Assembly (NCBI GenBank): GCA_028565635.1
Contig: JAOXYB010031643.1
Coordinates: 1 to 14,564 of the forward strand
DNA from: Phoronis ovalis
Taxonomy: Eukaryota; Phoronida; Phoronidae
Direction of reading: 5' to 3'
Length of the DNA: 14,564 nucleotides
Shown here piece after piece: positions 1 through 8,775 of the stretch. The notes under the pieces were generated by a model that saw nothing but the letters and a program-made list of their open reading frames with translations, had not been told where the DNA came from and made no database searches. Within the stretch, counting starts at the first letter, position 1; the number at the start of each line of letters is the position of its first letter. The position numbers and the translations under genes are program-made.

Positions 1-2068
1 ACGTCAGGGCGTTACTCGAAAAAAAAATGACGCCACGAATTAGCCAAATATCTTGACCTTTAAACAAATTTGTTTTTATTCAAATACTTAAAGCCACGTT
101 AAAACGATGATCATTTTTCAAACACCCCCTTAAATGTAGATAACGCAATTCGTAAAAATGCAACATTATTACCAGCCTTTCTCGCGAAAACCCACTTAAT
201 ACTCTATTTAAGACAGCTGGATGTGTCGGGGCACAATTGGCACTAAAATTATTATTAAAGTCTGACATATGACATAACCTTGGCAATAATAAACTACTGG
301 AATGATAACAGGGCATCCAGGTGGATAACTTGATTAAAAACCACCCATGATTTTTGCTTAAACCCAAAAATGGCAGAATGCCTGATGATAAAAAACTGTG
401 TACATACAGTTGAAATCTGGAACATTTCATCACCCAGTGTTTGATCTTTTTGTACCTTGACATTTTAATAAGCTTTAATAATATGCCATATTAGCCATAA
501 TAATGCTTAACTGAATTCTAAGGCACAAAGAAGTCAAATTTACTATTTTATCACATCACGTCAGTCACAGTATTGATACGAAACTGCGATACAAGGCACG
601 TTTTGCTTGCGTAGACAGTACCTTTTGTATTTTGTTCTATATCTCTAAAACTAATCATCAAACTGACACTACAATTTTCCGTCAAGTGTAAAATTTATTT
701 TGCTTTGTAACTGGTAACTTTTGTTGTAATTTAATGTTTTAAATTAAAGTTGATCATTGCCACTGTAATCAAATTTACCAATTTTTATAAAAAATATATT
801 ATTTTGCTGACTTCATTTTTTTCTACCAAATATCTTTTGGTTACAATAAAAAATGTCTTATTCATACAAATATGGCAAAAAAAATAAAGAAACGTAACTT
901 TAGTGTGATTTTATAAACTGTTTTTTTCATTCTCTATAATTGTCATTTTCACATTCAAGAGGGGATTGCATTGCTACTTCATCTGTGAGCATATTGACAG
1001 GAAAATATAATTTTTCACCAGGATGAGCTTTCTAGCATATATTTTACTTTTTCTGAGGACAATGGCGCCAAACATAGTAATCGTGGAAACAATTATTTTA
1101 ATATTGAAAAATACTGTAGATTTTGATTTGATTTTTTGTTTTTTTAACCAAACTAACAGGCTTTCCGCATAATTTGAAGTCTGCATAATACTACAATAAT
1201 AGTAATTATACTAGATGTCTTACTATTTTTTTGCACCAAATATTTGTAGCCTCATGCAGAATGAAACTGAGTGAACTACAATCATCCTGTACCTGTATTG
1301 TAATCTGATTTTATTAATCGGTACAGCTTTGTTGGTTGCTCTCTGCTACTATGCATAATATCCATTATATTGAATTCACTGGAGAGTCACAAATAAGGTA
1401 TCGACAAAGGATTTTTATAATGAATTCAATCAAGTTTATCAAAATCAGTATAGTTTTAATTCATATTGGTTTAGTTATCACTTATAATTACATAAAGCAA
1501 TCTTTCAAAAACATAGAAATTAAACAAATTTCTTCACAGATTAAAATTTAAAACACAAAATATAATCAAGTACCAAGTGAATGCGGACAGTCGACAAGTA
1601 TGTTAGATTAATAAACAGGTTCTTCTACAATTGCTAAACAATTTCAAAAGCTTTTTTGCAAAACAAGTCGATTCAAACAAATTTTGAAAATATTGTCAAA
1701 AGTTTTATAAGAGACCTGGTGTTTTTTTAAATATGACAAAAAAGATTTTAATTTCTCTTCGCTTGTGTTACAATTCAGAGAGGTACATTTAAATTAAAAT
1801 TCTCTTTTTTGCTAGATATATTTCAAGCAAGCTGTTATATCTGTTATATGGAGTAGATATGGCTGTAAACAATTATGACACTTCTAGTTGTATAGTTTAT
1901 GTGTATAAATTGTACTGAATTACTTGTCAATTTTAGCTATCAGATGTTACATTCGGTTTTGGAAACAATTTTGTTTTGCAAGACCAAAATAATCTTGTAA
2001 TAATTAACACTATCTTTATAAGTTACTAAAATAGATTATAATGGCCGTAAAATGTCTGTTCATTGTAG
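1..2068. other. AT-rich region without a supportable exon (probably ARV1 intron or upstream sequence)
   Basis: No exon with good splice sites and a recognisable product was found here on either strand. The region ends in a splice acceptor (CATTGTAG, 2061-2068) that opens the first visible ARV1 exon, so at least its right part is intron of that gene. The upstream ARV1 exons, which should encode a zinc ribbon with two CxxC pairs, were looked for and not recognised. A 127-codon open frame on the minus strand (80-463) is unusually long for such AT-rich DNA and its stop codon is directly followed by AATAAA. Its translation resembles no family I know, so it is discussed as a finding and not called as a gene. 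Confidence 0.5.
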
Positions 2069-3399
2069 GTCCACTATAAGTTTGCTGTTATTTTCCTGCT
2101 GTGTGAAGCATACAATAAATGGGCAAAACTCCACAGTATTGAAGAAACTCAAGGTGAACTTGTCATTGTTTATGCTGCCTTGGAATGGAATTTCTACAGA
2201 ATGACTCTTGTTGCCTGTTCAGGTATCATATTCTTTATCAAATGGGAAACTGTCTTCATAAATATTGGTGTTTGAATCATATTTTGCATGCTGCACTGAA
2301 ATACCTTAGAATTATAACTTTTGTTTTTCGTGGTTGAAGTAATTATTGCTTAGTTTGTTGCAAGCTATTTTCACAGTTTAATACAAATTAAATTTACACA
2401 TTTTCAGAAATGATATCATTCTTACTTATATTGGGAGTTACTATGCTTACTGTAAGAAAACTGATGGTGCCATTTAAAGCTAGGTATGATTAGTTTTAAA
2501 AGATATTTGTGTGTGTATTTTAGTATGCATTTGTAGACAAGAACAAGAAAAAAAGGAGACAAACACAAAAATTATCTACATGCAGAAACAGTATACAAAC
2601 ACATATTCAATACCAAAAAACATTTGTATTTTATATTTTTTCTCCCTTGCTATTATGGCCAGAGATTGGAACATTGAAGTACACAAAACATATGATATAA
2701 AATAATTAATTTGTTTTACAAATACCTGTAAATTTCTTGCCAAACTGCAAATCTGTGCACATTTCTTTGATTCATACTGATCTGAACAGACATTTTGAAT
2801 AAATATGATAATGTTATATGTTTACAGTGTTATGGACATTGTCAAAGGAGTGCTTATATCAAATTTTGGTAAATTATTAGCTATACCAGCTATAATATGG
2901 GGACAAAGCAGCAGTGATGTTTATTTTTGGTTGACAAGGATTTTTGTTTACACATCCAATATACAGGCTCTTAAAGGCAAGCTTCTTAATTTTTGTGGCA
3001 TATAAATCCAAAGTTTAATATTCAATATTGTAATGCTTTATTTTTGTAAAGGCCCTAAATTTCTTAGATCTGTAAAAGCATGATTACATTTTAATTATTT
3101 TTCAACATTTTGAATTGAATTGAAATCTTCATAAATACTATTAAAAATAGCAGTACTAAATGTAAGAATGGAAATATGGATTGCAGAATGGAGCAGACTT
3201 TTAACCACAAGTTAAAGTGTTTGATGTAAAAACTTGATATAAATATGTAATAAATAAACTTCATATTTTTTAAATTTAAATAATTATATTTTTCTTTCCA
3301 GTACTGTGTGGTTGTGGTGGTCTTTTATCAACTTGTGTAATCACATTGTGCTTTGGAGTGCAGTATATAACCGGAATTATTATGCAAGATGCTACATAG
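2069..3399 (+). CDS. ARV1: ARV1 homologue, 3' part (last four coding exons)
   Basis: Four exons splice into one continuous frame of 158 residues plus stop: 2069-2222, 2408-2483, 2828-2976 and 3302-3399 (TAG at 3397-3399). The junction phases (1, 2, 1) agree at every joint. Seen: FLLCEAYNKW, then LEWNFYRM, a hydrophobic ISFLLILGVTML segment, ISNFGKLLAIPAIIW, and VYTSNIQALK followed by V across the last junction. Known: these blocks have close counterparts in animal ARV1 (CLLCEAY, EWDFYRM, YGKLLLIPAVIW, TSNFQA). ARV1 is an ER multi-pass membrane protein that affects sterol distribution and GPI-anchor synthesis. Human ARV1 has about 270 residues, so roughly the first 110 are missing, including the N-terminal CxxC zinc ribbon; those exons must lie left of the window or be unrecognised. 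Introns are short (185, 344 and 325 bp). The last intron uses a GC donor. The identification is strong because independent exons each match in order. Confidence 0.92.
2977..3301 (+). other. ARV1: GC-AG intron in ARV1
   Basis: The third visible exon ends ...CTTAAAG and the next bases are GCAAGC, a good match to the donor of GC-AG introns. The acceptor is TTTCTTTCCAG at 3291-3301, with a clear pyrimidine tract. Using this donor joins ALK to V and continues to a natural stop, giving a TSNIQALKV block that lines up without gaps with known ARV1 proteins (TSN-QAIRV). Reading through the donor instead adds seven residues and then a stop at 3003. The nearest GT donor (TTTTT|GTGGCA, 2992) keeps the phase but inserts five extra residues and matches the consensus poorly. 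Confidence 0.75.
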
Positions 3400-3492
3400 G
3401 TTAAGGTTGCAAGAATAAGGAGGAAATGACTTGTTATTCAATTGTTAAATTGTGTTTTGTATGTACTGACTGCAAAAAGATACAGACGATAA

Positions 3493-3498
3493 ATTAAA
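3493..3498 (+). promoter_or_regulatory. Candidate ARV1 poly(A) signal (ATTAAA)
   Basis: ATTAAA, the most common variant of AATAAA, lies about 95 bases after the ARV1 stop codon. A TG-rich stretch (CATGTGTATATTC, about 3519-3531) follows at the distance expected of a downstream element. No canonical AATAAA occurs between the stop codon and the repeat at 3637. It is placed by position and motif only. Confidence 0.4.
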
Positions 3499-3636
3499 AT
3501 CTTTTTAATATATTTAACATGTGTATATTCACAACACATCTGGCTTGATGCAATGTTACACGATTGTTCTTCATGATCAGTAAAGTGGAACAGAGAGGGA
3601 CAACGAATCCTGGGGCACTTACATTTGTGACGAATA

Positions 3637-3936
3637 CGGGAGGGGGGTGTCACCCAAATGAGTCACTTTTTCACCAATAATCCCTAAAATTGGGTCCATT
3701 TTGCACAGAAATGTCCCTAAAAATGGGTATACTTTTCAACAGAATCCCTAAAAATGGGTCGCTTGTTCATGATTTTATTTAAAGTTGGCAATTCCGAGAG
3801 ACCTTAAAAATGGGTCCTTTTTGTGACAGAAAACCCAAAAAATGGGTCCATTTTTGAGACCAAAATCCCTAAAAATGGGTGAATATTTTGAGTTTGGGCT
3901 GCACATCCCCATCTAAAAATGGTCAGTACCCCCGGG
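3637..3936. repeat. Modular GC-ended repeat, copy A, with a six-unit core
   Basis: The right end reads GGGCTGCACATCCCC (3896-3910), a 14-base spacer, then AGTACCCCCGGG. The left end (CGGGAGGGGGGTGTCACCC) is a degraded counterpart. Between them lie six imperfect units of roughly 31 bases. Each carries CCCTAAAAATGGGT or a close variant, near 3681, 3714, 3744, 3802, 3833 and 3865. The third unit is lengthened by about 27 bases. Short open frames overlapping it are by-products of the repeat. The same end block returns in copies C, D and H with a different core. Confidence 0.7.
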
Positions 3937-4035
3937 CAATGAATAATAAAAAAGTGAAGAAAGCTAAAAAAAATCCAAAGCAATGAGCACATTTTATAGG
4001 AATAAATGAGTGTAATACTTGATTTCATCAATTCG

Positions 4036-4652
4036 GTAGTTAACATTCCAATTTCTAACACGTAAATTTTCAGACTTTTGTACTTTTCAAAAATTAAAAC
4101 AACCCGTGTTTATCTTATAGCTCTTCATAATTCATATCACACAATTTTCTCTAAATGCTATTTGAATTTTTTTACCATAGTTTTTTGTAACAAAAAGCAA
4201 CTTTTGAAATTTGCAAGCAGTATTAAATTAAGGGGCCCTGCAATTTTAGCTATAAGTGAATAACATATTATTAACATATTTTGCTGAGTTTAATCAATCA
4301 TTTTTAAGTTCACAAAATGATAGTTCTATAAAATATTAGTGTTTAGAAACAAAACAGCTAGGAAACCTGGCAACAATCAACACATTTCACCAATAGATCA
4401 TGCTTTCTTTGCAAAAAAGTAGATGTCACCAATTATTGCCAACTGACAACAATTATGCACTTTTACCATGATTTGCATTCACAAAATGTTGAATTATTTT
4501 GAGGTAATTGCGTTATGGCCCAGTGCCATATGATGTCAATTAGTAATAATAATTGGTACCATCTACAGTTTCAGTAAAAAAGTTAAACTTGCGCAAAATT
4601 TCATAAATTTATCATTTAGTTGCACAATTACAAAACTAATTATCAAGAATAA
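4036..4652. other. AT-rich intergenic stretch, nothing recognised
   Basis: No repeat end, tandem array or coding exon could be recognised. A 61-codon open frame at 4078-4263 has no splice or start context and a composition like its surroundings; I treat it as chance. Confidence 0.4.
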
Positions 4653-5034
4653 TCCCAAGGGGTACTGCCATGCACAATGACCTATATATGGGCTCCCATT
4701 TTTCAGCCTCCACTTTTACCATGGGGTATCTTTTTCATGTTTATTTAACATTTTTTACCATGGGGTGTGCTTTTTGCAACTAAACTTTAACCAATGATAT
4801 ATATTTTCAATATTGCAAGGTGCTGTATTTTTGGGGGTAAACTTCTAATTTCGAGAATTTTGTTCACTGTTTCTGCCATATAAGAAAATTCTTACATTGG
4901 GTGTATTATATTTATAGGATTTTTTGCAAATATTTTTTTACCACAGTATTCAGAATGCAGTTTTTATCATGGGGTAAGGCTATTTACTTTCAACTTTTGA
5001 CACCCCAAAAAGATTTTTGGCAGGTACACCCCGG
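4653..5034. repeat. Modular GC-ended repeat, copy B, with ACCATGGGGT core
   Basis: Left end CCCAAGGGGTACTGCCA and right end TTTTTGGCAGGTACACCCCGG form a short imperfect terminal inverted repeat (GGGGTACTGCCA against GGGGTGTACCTGCCA). The core has recurrent TTTTACCATGGGGT units near 4718 and 4754, a related unit near 4968, and decayed intermediates. The left interior (GGGCTCCCATTTTTCAGCC and the first units) is clearly related to copy D at 6652-6847, which lies on the far side of the CCCTTAC element. Confidence 0.6.
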
Positions 5035-5074
5035 ACTTTTCCTTTAGCAAAAGTTCATACACCCGATTGTTGCG

Positions 5075-5078
<4 letters not shown>

Positions 5079-5105
<27 letters not shown>
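5079..5105. repeat. (GT)n microsatellite, left flank of the CCCTTAC element
   Basis: About 13 uninterrupted GT units run directly up to the CCCTTAC terminus at 5106. A matching shorter tract (6639-6651) begins two bases beyond the opposite terminus, so the element appears to have inserted into a GT microsatellite. Confidence 0.85.
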
Positions 5106-5423
5106 CCCTTACAAAAATGTTCTATAGAGGCTCTATAGAAATTCTATAGAGCTTCCTTCTAAGCTTATATTATAGTTCTGACAGTAAACATTCAGTTGTA
5201 CCTATATGAAAAACACTTTTGGGATTTAATAATTTATTTTTTTATAATTAGGGCATTAAGCAATTAATAAATTAATTAGTTTAATTGTTTTTATAAGGAA
5301 TTGCACAGTTATGGTAAATTAACAAATTTTAGCTTTACAATTATTAAATTGATAAATATTCATAAGCATCAAAATCAGCAGTGTCAAAATGTTATAACCA
5401 TTTCACAAAAAAAGAAAAAAATC

Positions 5424-5578
5424 CTACAGAGCATTCTATAGAGGATTCTATACAATTCTATAGAGAAAGCTCTATAGAGCACTCTATAGAATTCCATAGA
5501 AAGCTCTATAGCATTCTATAGAGAGCTCTATAGGATTTTCTACAGAATTCTATAGAGTTCTATAGAATTATATAGAGC
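5424..5578. repeat. Internal TCTATAGA palindrome array
   Basis: This is the densest cluster. It has seven exact TCTATAGA octamers and about six single-base variants (for example TCTATACA, CCATAGAA, TCTATAGG), spaced irregularly by about 8-20 bases. Some extend to longer perfect palindromes, such as GCTCTATAGAGC near 5470. Irregular spacing argues against a simple satellite and for repeated duplication of a short motif. Confidence 0.75.
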
Positions 5579-6055
5579 AGTTGGATTGTCATTTTTTGTG
5601 ATATGTTTTTTTATTACAATGCAAATTGATGGTTTTTTAAAATTAAGAAATGATTTTAAAAAAGCTTTCTATGTCTATCTTGTTACTATTTCTTACATTT
5701 AAAGTACTTGACTAACATCAATATAATTATTTTTCGCAATTCTAAAAATCATTATTCTAATTACTAAGATCTTGTTTTAAGTAGTGAATAAATATACATA
5801 TGACTCAGGTTCAACTAAGTCAGTATCAAACATCAGGAGACAAAAGGAAGCTAGATATAGTAAGTTTTAGCTAAAAAGTGGTTTTCTGAAATGTTAATGT
5901 TTTAAATAAACTTACATGCTATTAAAATATATGCAAATATAATTATTTTAATGTTTAATAACAAAGCACAATGTAAAAAATAATGGATCCGACATAAATA
6001 CAAAAATATAGAATTCCATAAAAAGTTACCAACACTCTATAGAACCCTCTATAGA

Positions 6056-6470
6056 CCCGGGGGAGGGTACTCCAAGTATTTTTTGGTGGGGGTGTGCACC
6101 CCAGTTGAAACTTTTGGATTTGGATTGTATACTTTTTACTGTATTTTTTTGGATTGCTACCGTAAAGAAATTCAAAAATTTGGATTGCTACCCACTCAGG
6201 CTTGCAGCAAATAATTTGGATTAATTTTAGGTTTGTATCTATAAAGCGATTTTTTGAATTTGATTTGTATCAGTCAGTATGCGTAAAAATGGATTGCTAC
6301 TCAAATATTTTAAAATTTTGCCCGGGATTGCTACCCTTATATTTCACAAAATTTGGATTGCTACCCTTATATTTCAAAACATTTGGATTGGGTTTAATTG
6401 CTACCGCAAGCTAAAATTTTGGATTGGGTGCGCATCCCCGTATTCAAAAAACCTTGAGTACCCCCCCGGG
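6056..6470. mobile_element. Modular GC-ended repeat, copy C, nested in the TCTATAGA element
   Basis: This is the best-preserved copy. The left end CCCGGGGGAGGGTACTCC and the right end GAGTACCCCCCCGGG are inverted. The inversion continues inward for about 55 bases, through GGGGGTGTGCACCCC on the left and GGGTGCGCATCCCC on the right. The core is a series of about six TTTGGATTGCTACCC-like units. The two at 6324-6384 share the longer form GGATTGCTACCCTTATATTTCA. Flanks on both sides are TCTATAGA (left ...CTCTATAGA, right TCTATAGAC...), so it either targeted or split this motif. No protein is encoded. Confidence 0.75.
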
Positions 6471-6638
6471 TCTATAGACTTCTATAGACCCTCTATAGAA
6501 AGTGACCAATTCTCTATACATTCTATACAATCTTCTATAGAAAATCCTATAGAATTATATAGAAATTGTTCCAATTTTCTATAGAATTCTCTATGATAGA
6601 GCTCTCTATAGAATTCTATAGAAATTTTTCGTAAGGGA

Positions 6639-6651
6639 TGTGTGTGTGTGT
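6639..6651. repeat. (TG)n microsatellite, right flank of the CCCTTAC element
   Basis: A short TG tract begins two bases after the GTAAGGG terminus (6631-6637), mirroring the longer GT tract at 5079-5105. It then runs into TCACCCAATAGC, the start of the copy D sequence. Confidence 0.7.
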
Positions 6652-6852
6652 CACCCAATAGCTTAAGCCCCTGTTTCAGCTCCAGCATTTACTACAGGGT
6701 ACGCTTTTCATGCTTCTTAAAGCTTTATTTACCACAGGGTACATTTTAATTTATTTACCCTATTATATTAGTCCCAGGTCAGGGTTTTTTACCTGGGCCG
6801 CACACCCCGACCCCTACCAATTTTTTTGTCAAGTACCTCCGGGCGGGGACCC
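6652..6852. repeat. Modular GC-ended repeat, copy D (left end missing)
   Basis: The right end block GGGCCGCACACCCC (6795-6808), a 23-base spacer, then AGTACCTCCGGGCGGGG matches copies A and C. The interior has TTTACTACAGGGTACG and TTTACCACAGGGTACA units and a GTTTCAGCTCC stretch, closest to copy B. The expected GGGGTACT left terminus is absent; the sequence begins abruptly at the TG tract. The 62-codon open frame here is a by-product. Confidence 0.6.
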
Positions 6853-7280
6853 CAACGATTTCAATATGCATACTCTTAGCCAACAGTTTTCAATTTAACC
6901 TAGATCACACAAAAGTATAGACAAGTAGTAAAAAACGTAGAAAGAAGGGGTGCATCCAAATCTGCACTCTACTTGTAATTAGTATCGGAATTTATATTTT
7001 AAATCTCAAAGGAGGGGTGCTTGTTCCTGGTCCACTTTCATTGCATAATGTTATTACTCTCAAATCATCAAATAACCAATCAACAATTAAAGATTTGAAA
7101 TAGCATTCTTTTCATATCGAAAGTTGCTCAGATATCTAAATAAATATAAAAAAACATATGCATAGTGGAAAAGCTTACAAAGTCGTATATCTAAACAGTC
7201 AGTTCTACTCTCGAATCTTCGACAAGCATGAAGGATTGAAGCGGAAGGATTCGAATCTTGGATTCACACGTTTGAATGGG
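6853..7280. other. Intergenic stretch with two possible decayed repeat ends
   Basis: Two short G-rich spots (AGGGGTGCATCC near 6948 and GGAGGGGTGCTTG near 7010) recall the subterminal block of the modular family but lack its other parts. Around 7208-7260 the motif TCGAATCTTC/GATTCGAATCTTGG recurs as a short self-complementary sequence. I see no exon. Confidence 0.3.
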
Positions 7281-7282
7281 AA

Positions 7283-7538
7283 TATATAAACAACAAACTA
7301 GGCTTGGTACTTTGTAAGTAGCATATTTTAGTAGCTCAGACATTATTTACGCTTTAATTTCTGAATAAGTTGTTAAATGAAATAAATTGTACGGCAAATC
7401 TAAATTCTGTGCATCCAACTCGGCAAGATCAGATTTGCCGTTACTCTTTACTTAGCATTCATTCTGTGTCGACACTTGTCAACTTGGCTTGGCGTACTCC
7501 ATTCCCTCTCCCTCTAACCAATAACATCAAAACTCCAG
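7283..7538 (+). promoter_or_regulatory. Speculative promoter and 5' non-coding exon candidate
   Basis: TATATAAA (7283-7290) is followed by a stretch that is less AT-rich than its surroundings. That stretch includes AACCAATAAC near 7515 and ends in CTCCAG|GTACGT at 7538/7539, an excellent splice donor. The orientation suits the nuclear receptor gene downstream, whose start codon exon is preceded by a good acceptor about 5 kb away. The first part of a 71-codon frame (7370-7585) lies within it but resembles no known protein. All of this is inference from motifs; no transcript evidence exists here. Confidence 0.15.
7391..7441. other. Perfect 11-bp inverted repeat with a 29-base loop
   Basis: ACGGCAAATCT at 7391-7401 pairs exactly with AGATTTGCCGT at 7431-7441. 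The loop contains a further CGGCAAGATC that echoes the left arm. It could be a hairpin in a transcript or the relic of a small foldback repeat. Confidence 0.4.
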
Positions 7539-7599
7539 GTACGTCGGGACATAGTCACAAGCTTAATTCTAACTTTATCTCCTAGATATTATCCGCGAA

Positions 7600-7730
7600 A
7601 TTTTGGGTAGGGGTGTGCGTCCCGGTATTAAAACCTGGATTCTCTAGTTAACAATTTTGCTAGCCAAAAAGCCTGTTTGCTTAACTTTTGCTTACTAAAA
7701 AGCCCAATTGCTAATTTTTGTGTGTTGGTG
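7600..7730. repeat. Modular GC-ended repeat, copy E (truncated)
   Basis: TTTTGGGTAGGGGTGTGCG through AAACCTGGATT (7601-7640) matches the inner left part of copy C (GGTGGGGGTGTGCACC ... CTTTTGGATT). The outer CCCGGGGGGTACT end is missing. The core has two units of the type TTGCTNNCNAAAAAGCCNNT (near 7657 and 7689), a sequence seen in no other copy here. The right border is not clear. Confidence 0.5.
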
Positions 7731-8266
7731 ATACCTATTTGCTGAACGTAACTACCACAGGAGGTCTGGTTGGTGCAAATCAGGGGGTTGCGATTTTCTG
7801 TTTAAAGGTAAAGCAGAGTTGCCTAATATCTACTTATTATCATATTCCATCGTTGAACATTAATTCAGCCAAATCTTTCTATACTGACCGAATTCGTTGG
7901 ACATTCACCAAAAGGTCTTGAGCTGGCACTGACAAATTATGTGTAACAATCTCTCACTCACCAAATATGTTAAATTCTCACTTGCCAAGGACAAACAACT
8001 ATGTTCAGGGTTGACACCGTACATTCCAGGCAAATATAGCAGCATATCACCCAAAGACCCCAAACATTTGGACCTTTCTGCGAGTATTGCAACAAGTACA
8101 CACAGAACTCATCATAGATGTAACGATAGATCACATAGTTCCCAGACAAGCTCCTCCAACCCAACAAGACAGACATATATTTTGGATTACTTACGTAGCA
8201 TTGCACACAACGTATATTTCTGACGGATAAGACAGATAAATTGTAAAAAATTGATGTTCGCTGCAT
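7718..8266. other. Open frames on both strands, no recognised product
   Basis: Frames 7718-7921 (+), 7939-8223 (+) and 7970-8266 (-) are open for 67, 94 and 98 codons in a patch less AT-rich than its flanks. The plus-strand product of 7939-8223 is rich in Ser, Thr, His and Pro; the minus product is rich in Cys, Tyr and Ile. Neither shows a motif I know. Overlapping open frames on both strands often reflect base composition alone. It may be a decayed transposon or an untranslated exon; I do not call a gene. Confidence 0.2.
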
Positions 8267-8775
8267 TAAGACACTATTTCGTATATATTAAGGAAAGAAA
8301 ATGATATTAGTATTTATTTATTGAGGAACAGAAAATCTTACATCTGTATGGTCACTTCAAAATAAAATTACAAACTGAACAAAATCTACATTGTCAATCT
8401 AGCTATTTTACAAATATCCTAATACTTACAAACTAACAAATATAACAAACAAACTATTAAATGCAACTAATATAATGTACAAGTACATGAATATTACTTT
8501 GTACGGTTAAACAGTATATATAACTTAGACTTATGCTGCTGCTGCTTTCAATAATTAGCGCGGATGGAAAATGAGTGGTAAGCATTATTTGTTTAATGCT
8601 ATTCTGTACAGGTAATATAATGTAATACAGTATGTAATGCTCTTAGTAATAATATTGGCTACATGTATGGCTTGGCTACATGAACGTATACTGTTTTGTA
8701 AATTTTGACTTTCAAATGTTTTAATAAAAAAGTTACCGGGTAATCATTTGGAAATGTTTCTTATTTTCTATCAAA
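8267..8775. other. AT-rich intergenic stretch with a short GCT repeat
   Basis: The only structure seen is a four-unit GCT run near 8534. A short ATGGAAAATGAGTG|GTAAGC at about 8563-8582 looks like a start codon followed by a splice donor, but it is too small to support as an exon. Confidence 0.3.

Larger units (their letters stand above)
5106..6637. mobile_element. Non-autonomous TIR element with arrays of the palindrome TCTATAGA
   Basis: The left terminus begins CCCTTACAAAAATGTTCTATAGAG and the right terminus, read in reverse complement, begins CCCTTACGAAAAATTTCTATAGA. This is an inverted repeat of about 23 bases with a few differences. Internally there are about 19 exact copies of the 8-base palindrome TCTATAGA plus many one-base variants. 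They fall in four clusters: 5121-5150, 5424-5578, 6034-6055 and 6471-6628. AT-rich spacers without open frames separate them (5160-5420 and 5580-6000). No transposase is encoded, so it would depend on an enzyme from elsewhere. Both ends border (GT)n, which hides any target-site duplication. The superfamily is unknown to me; CCCTT ends alone do not decide it. It is interrupted at 6056-6470 by another repeat; without that insert it is about 1.1 kb. Confidence 0.7.

Noticed and set aside
974-1186. 70-codon minus-strand open frame
   Set aside because: Composition is that of the surrounding AT-rich DNA; no motif, splice context or similarity.
1336-1551. Open frame containing HYIEF ... RYRQRIFIMN, faintly like the ARV1 region before the first visible exon (YIEYD ... 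AYRHLLFN)
   Set aside because: The spacing between the two motifs is about half of that in ARV1, the intervening residues do not match, and no suitable splice sites join it to the exon at 2069.
1893-1994. Short frame starting MCINCTELL, resembling an N-terminal CxxC zinc ribbon of ARV1
   Set aside because: It lacks the second CxxC pair and the conserved residues around it, and it ends in a stop without a donor.
2511-2705. 64-codon plus-strand frame between ARV1 exons
   Set aside because: It lies within the 344-base intron 2484-2827, which the protein frame requires to be removed.
3438-4061. Minus-strand open frames over copy A
   Set aside because: They are produced by reading the ACCCATTTTTAGGG repeat units and flanks; no protein family is recognisable.
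5424-5578. CRISPR-like array or satellite at the TCTATAGA cluster
   Set aside because: The repeats are 8 bases, palindromic and irregularly spaced, with no constant spacers; the genome is also eukaryotic.
6202-6898. Several overlapping short frames on both strands
   Set aside because: All lie within the copy C core, the TCTATAGA array or copy D, and simply reflect repeated DNA.
7205-7262. GATTCGAATCT, a B-box-like sequence suggesting a tRNA or SINE
   Set aside because: The motif is its own reverse complement, no A box lies at a sensible distance on either strand, and no cloverleaf can be drawn.
8563-8582. ATGGAAAATGAGTG followed by GTAAGC, a possible tiny start exon
   Set aside because: Too short to distinguish from chance, and the receptor start-codon exon has its own in-frame upstream stop, so it would not join in frame.
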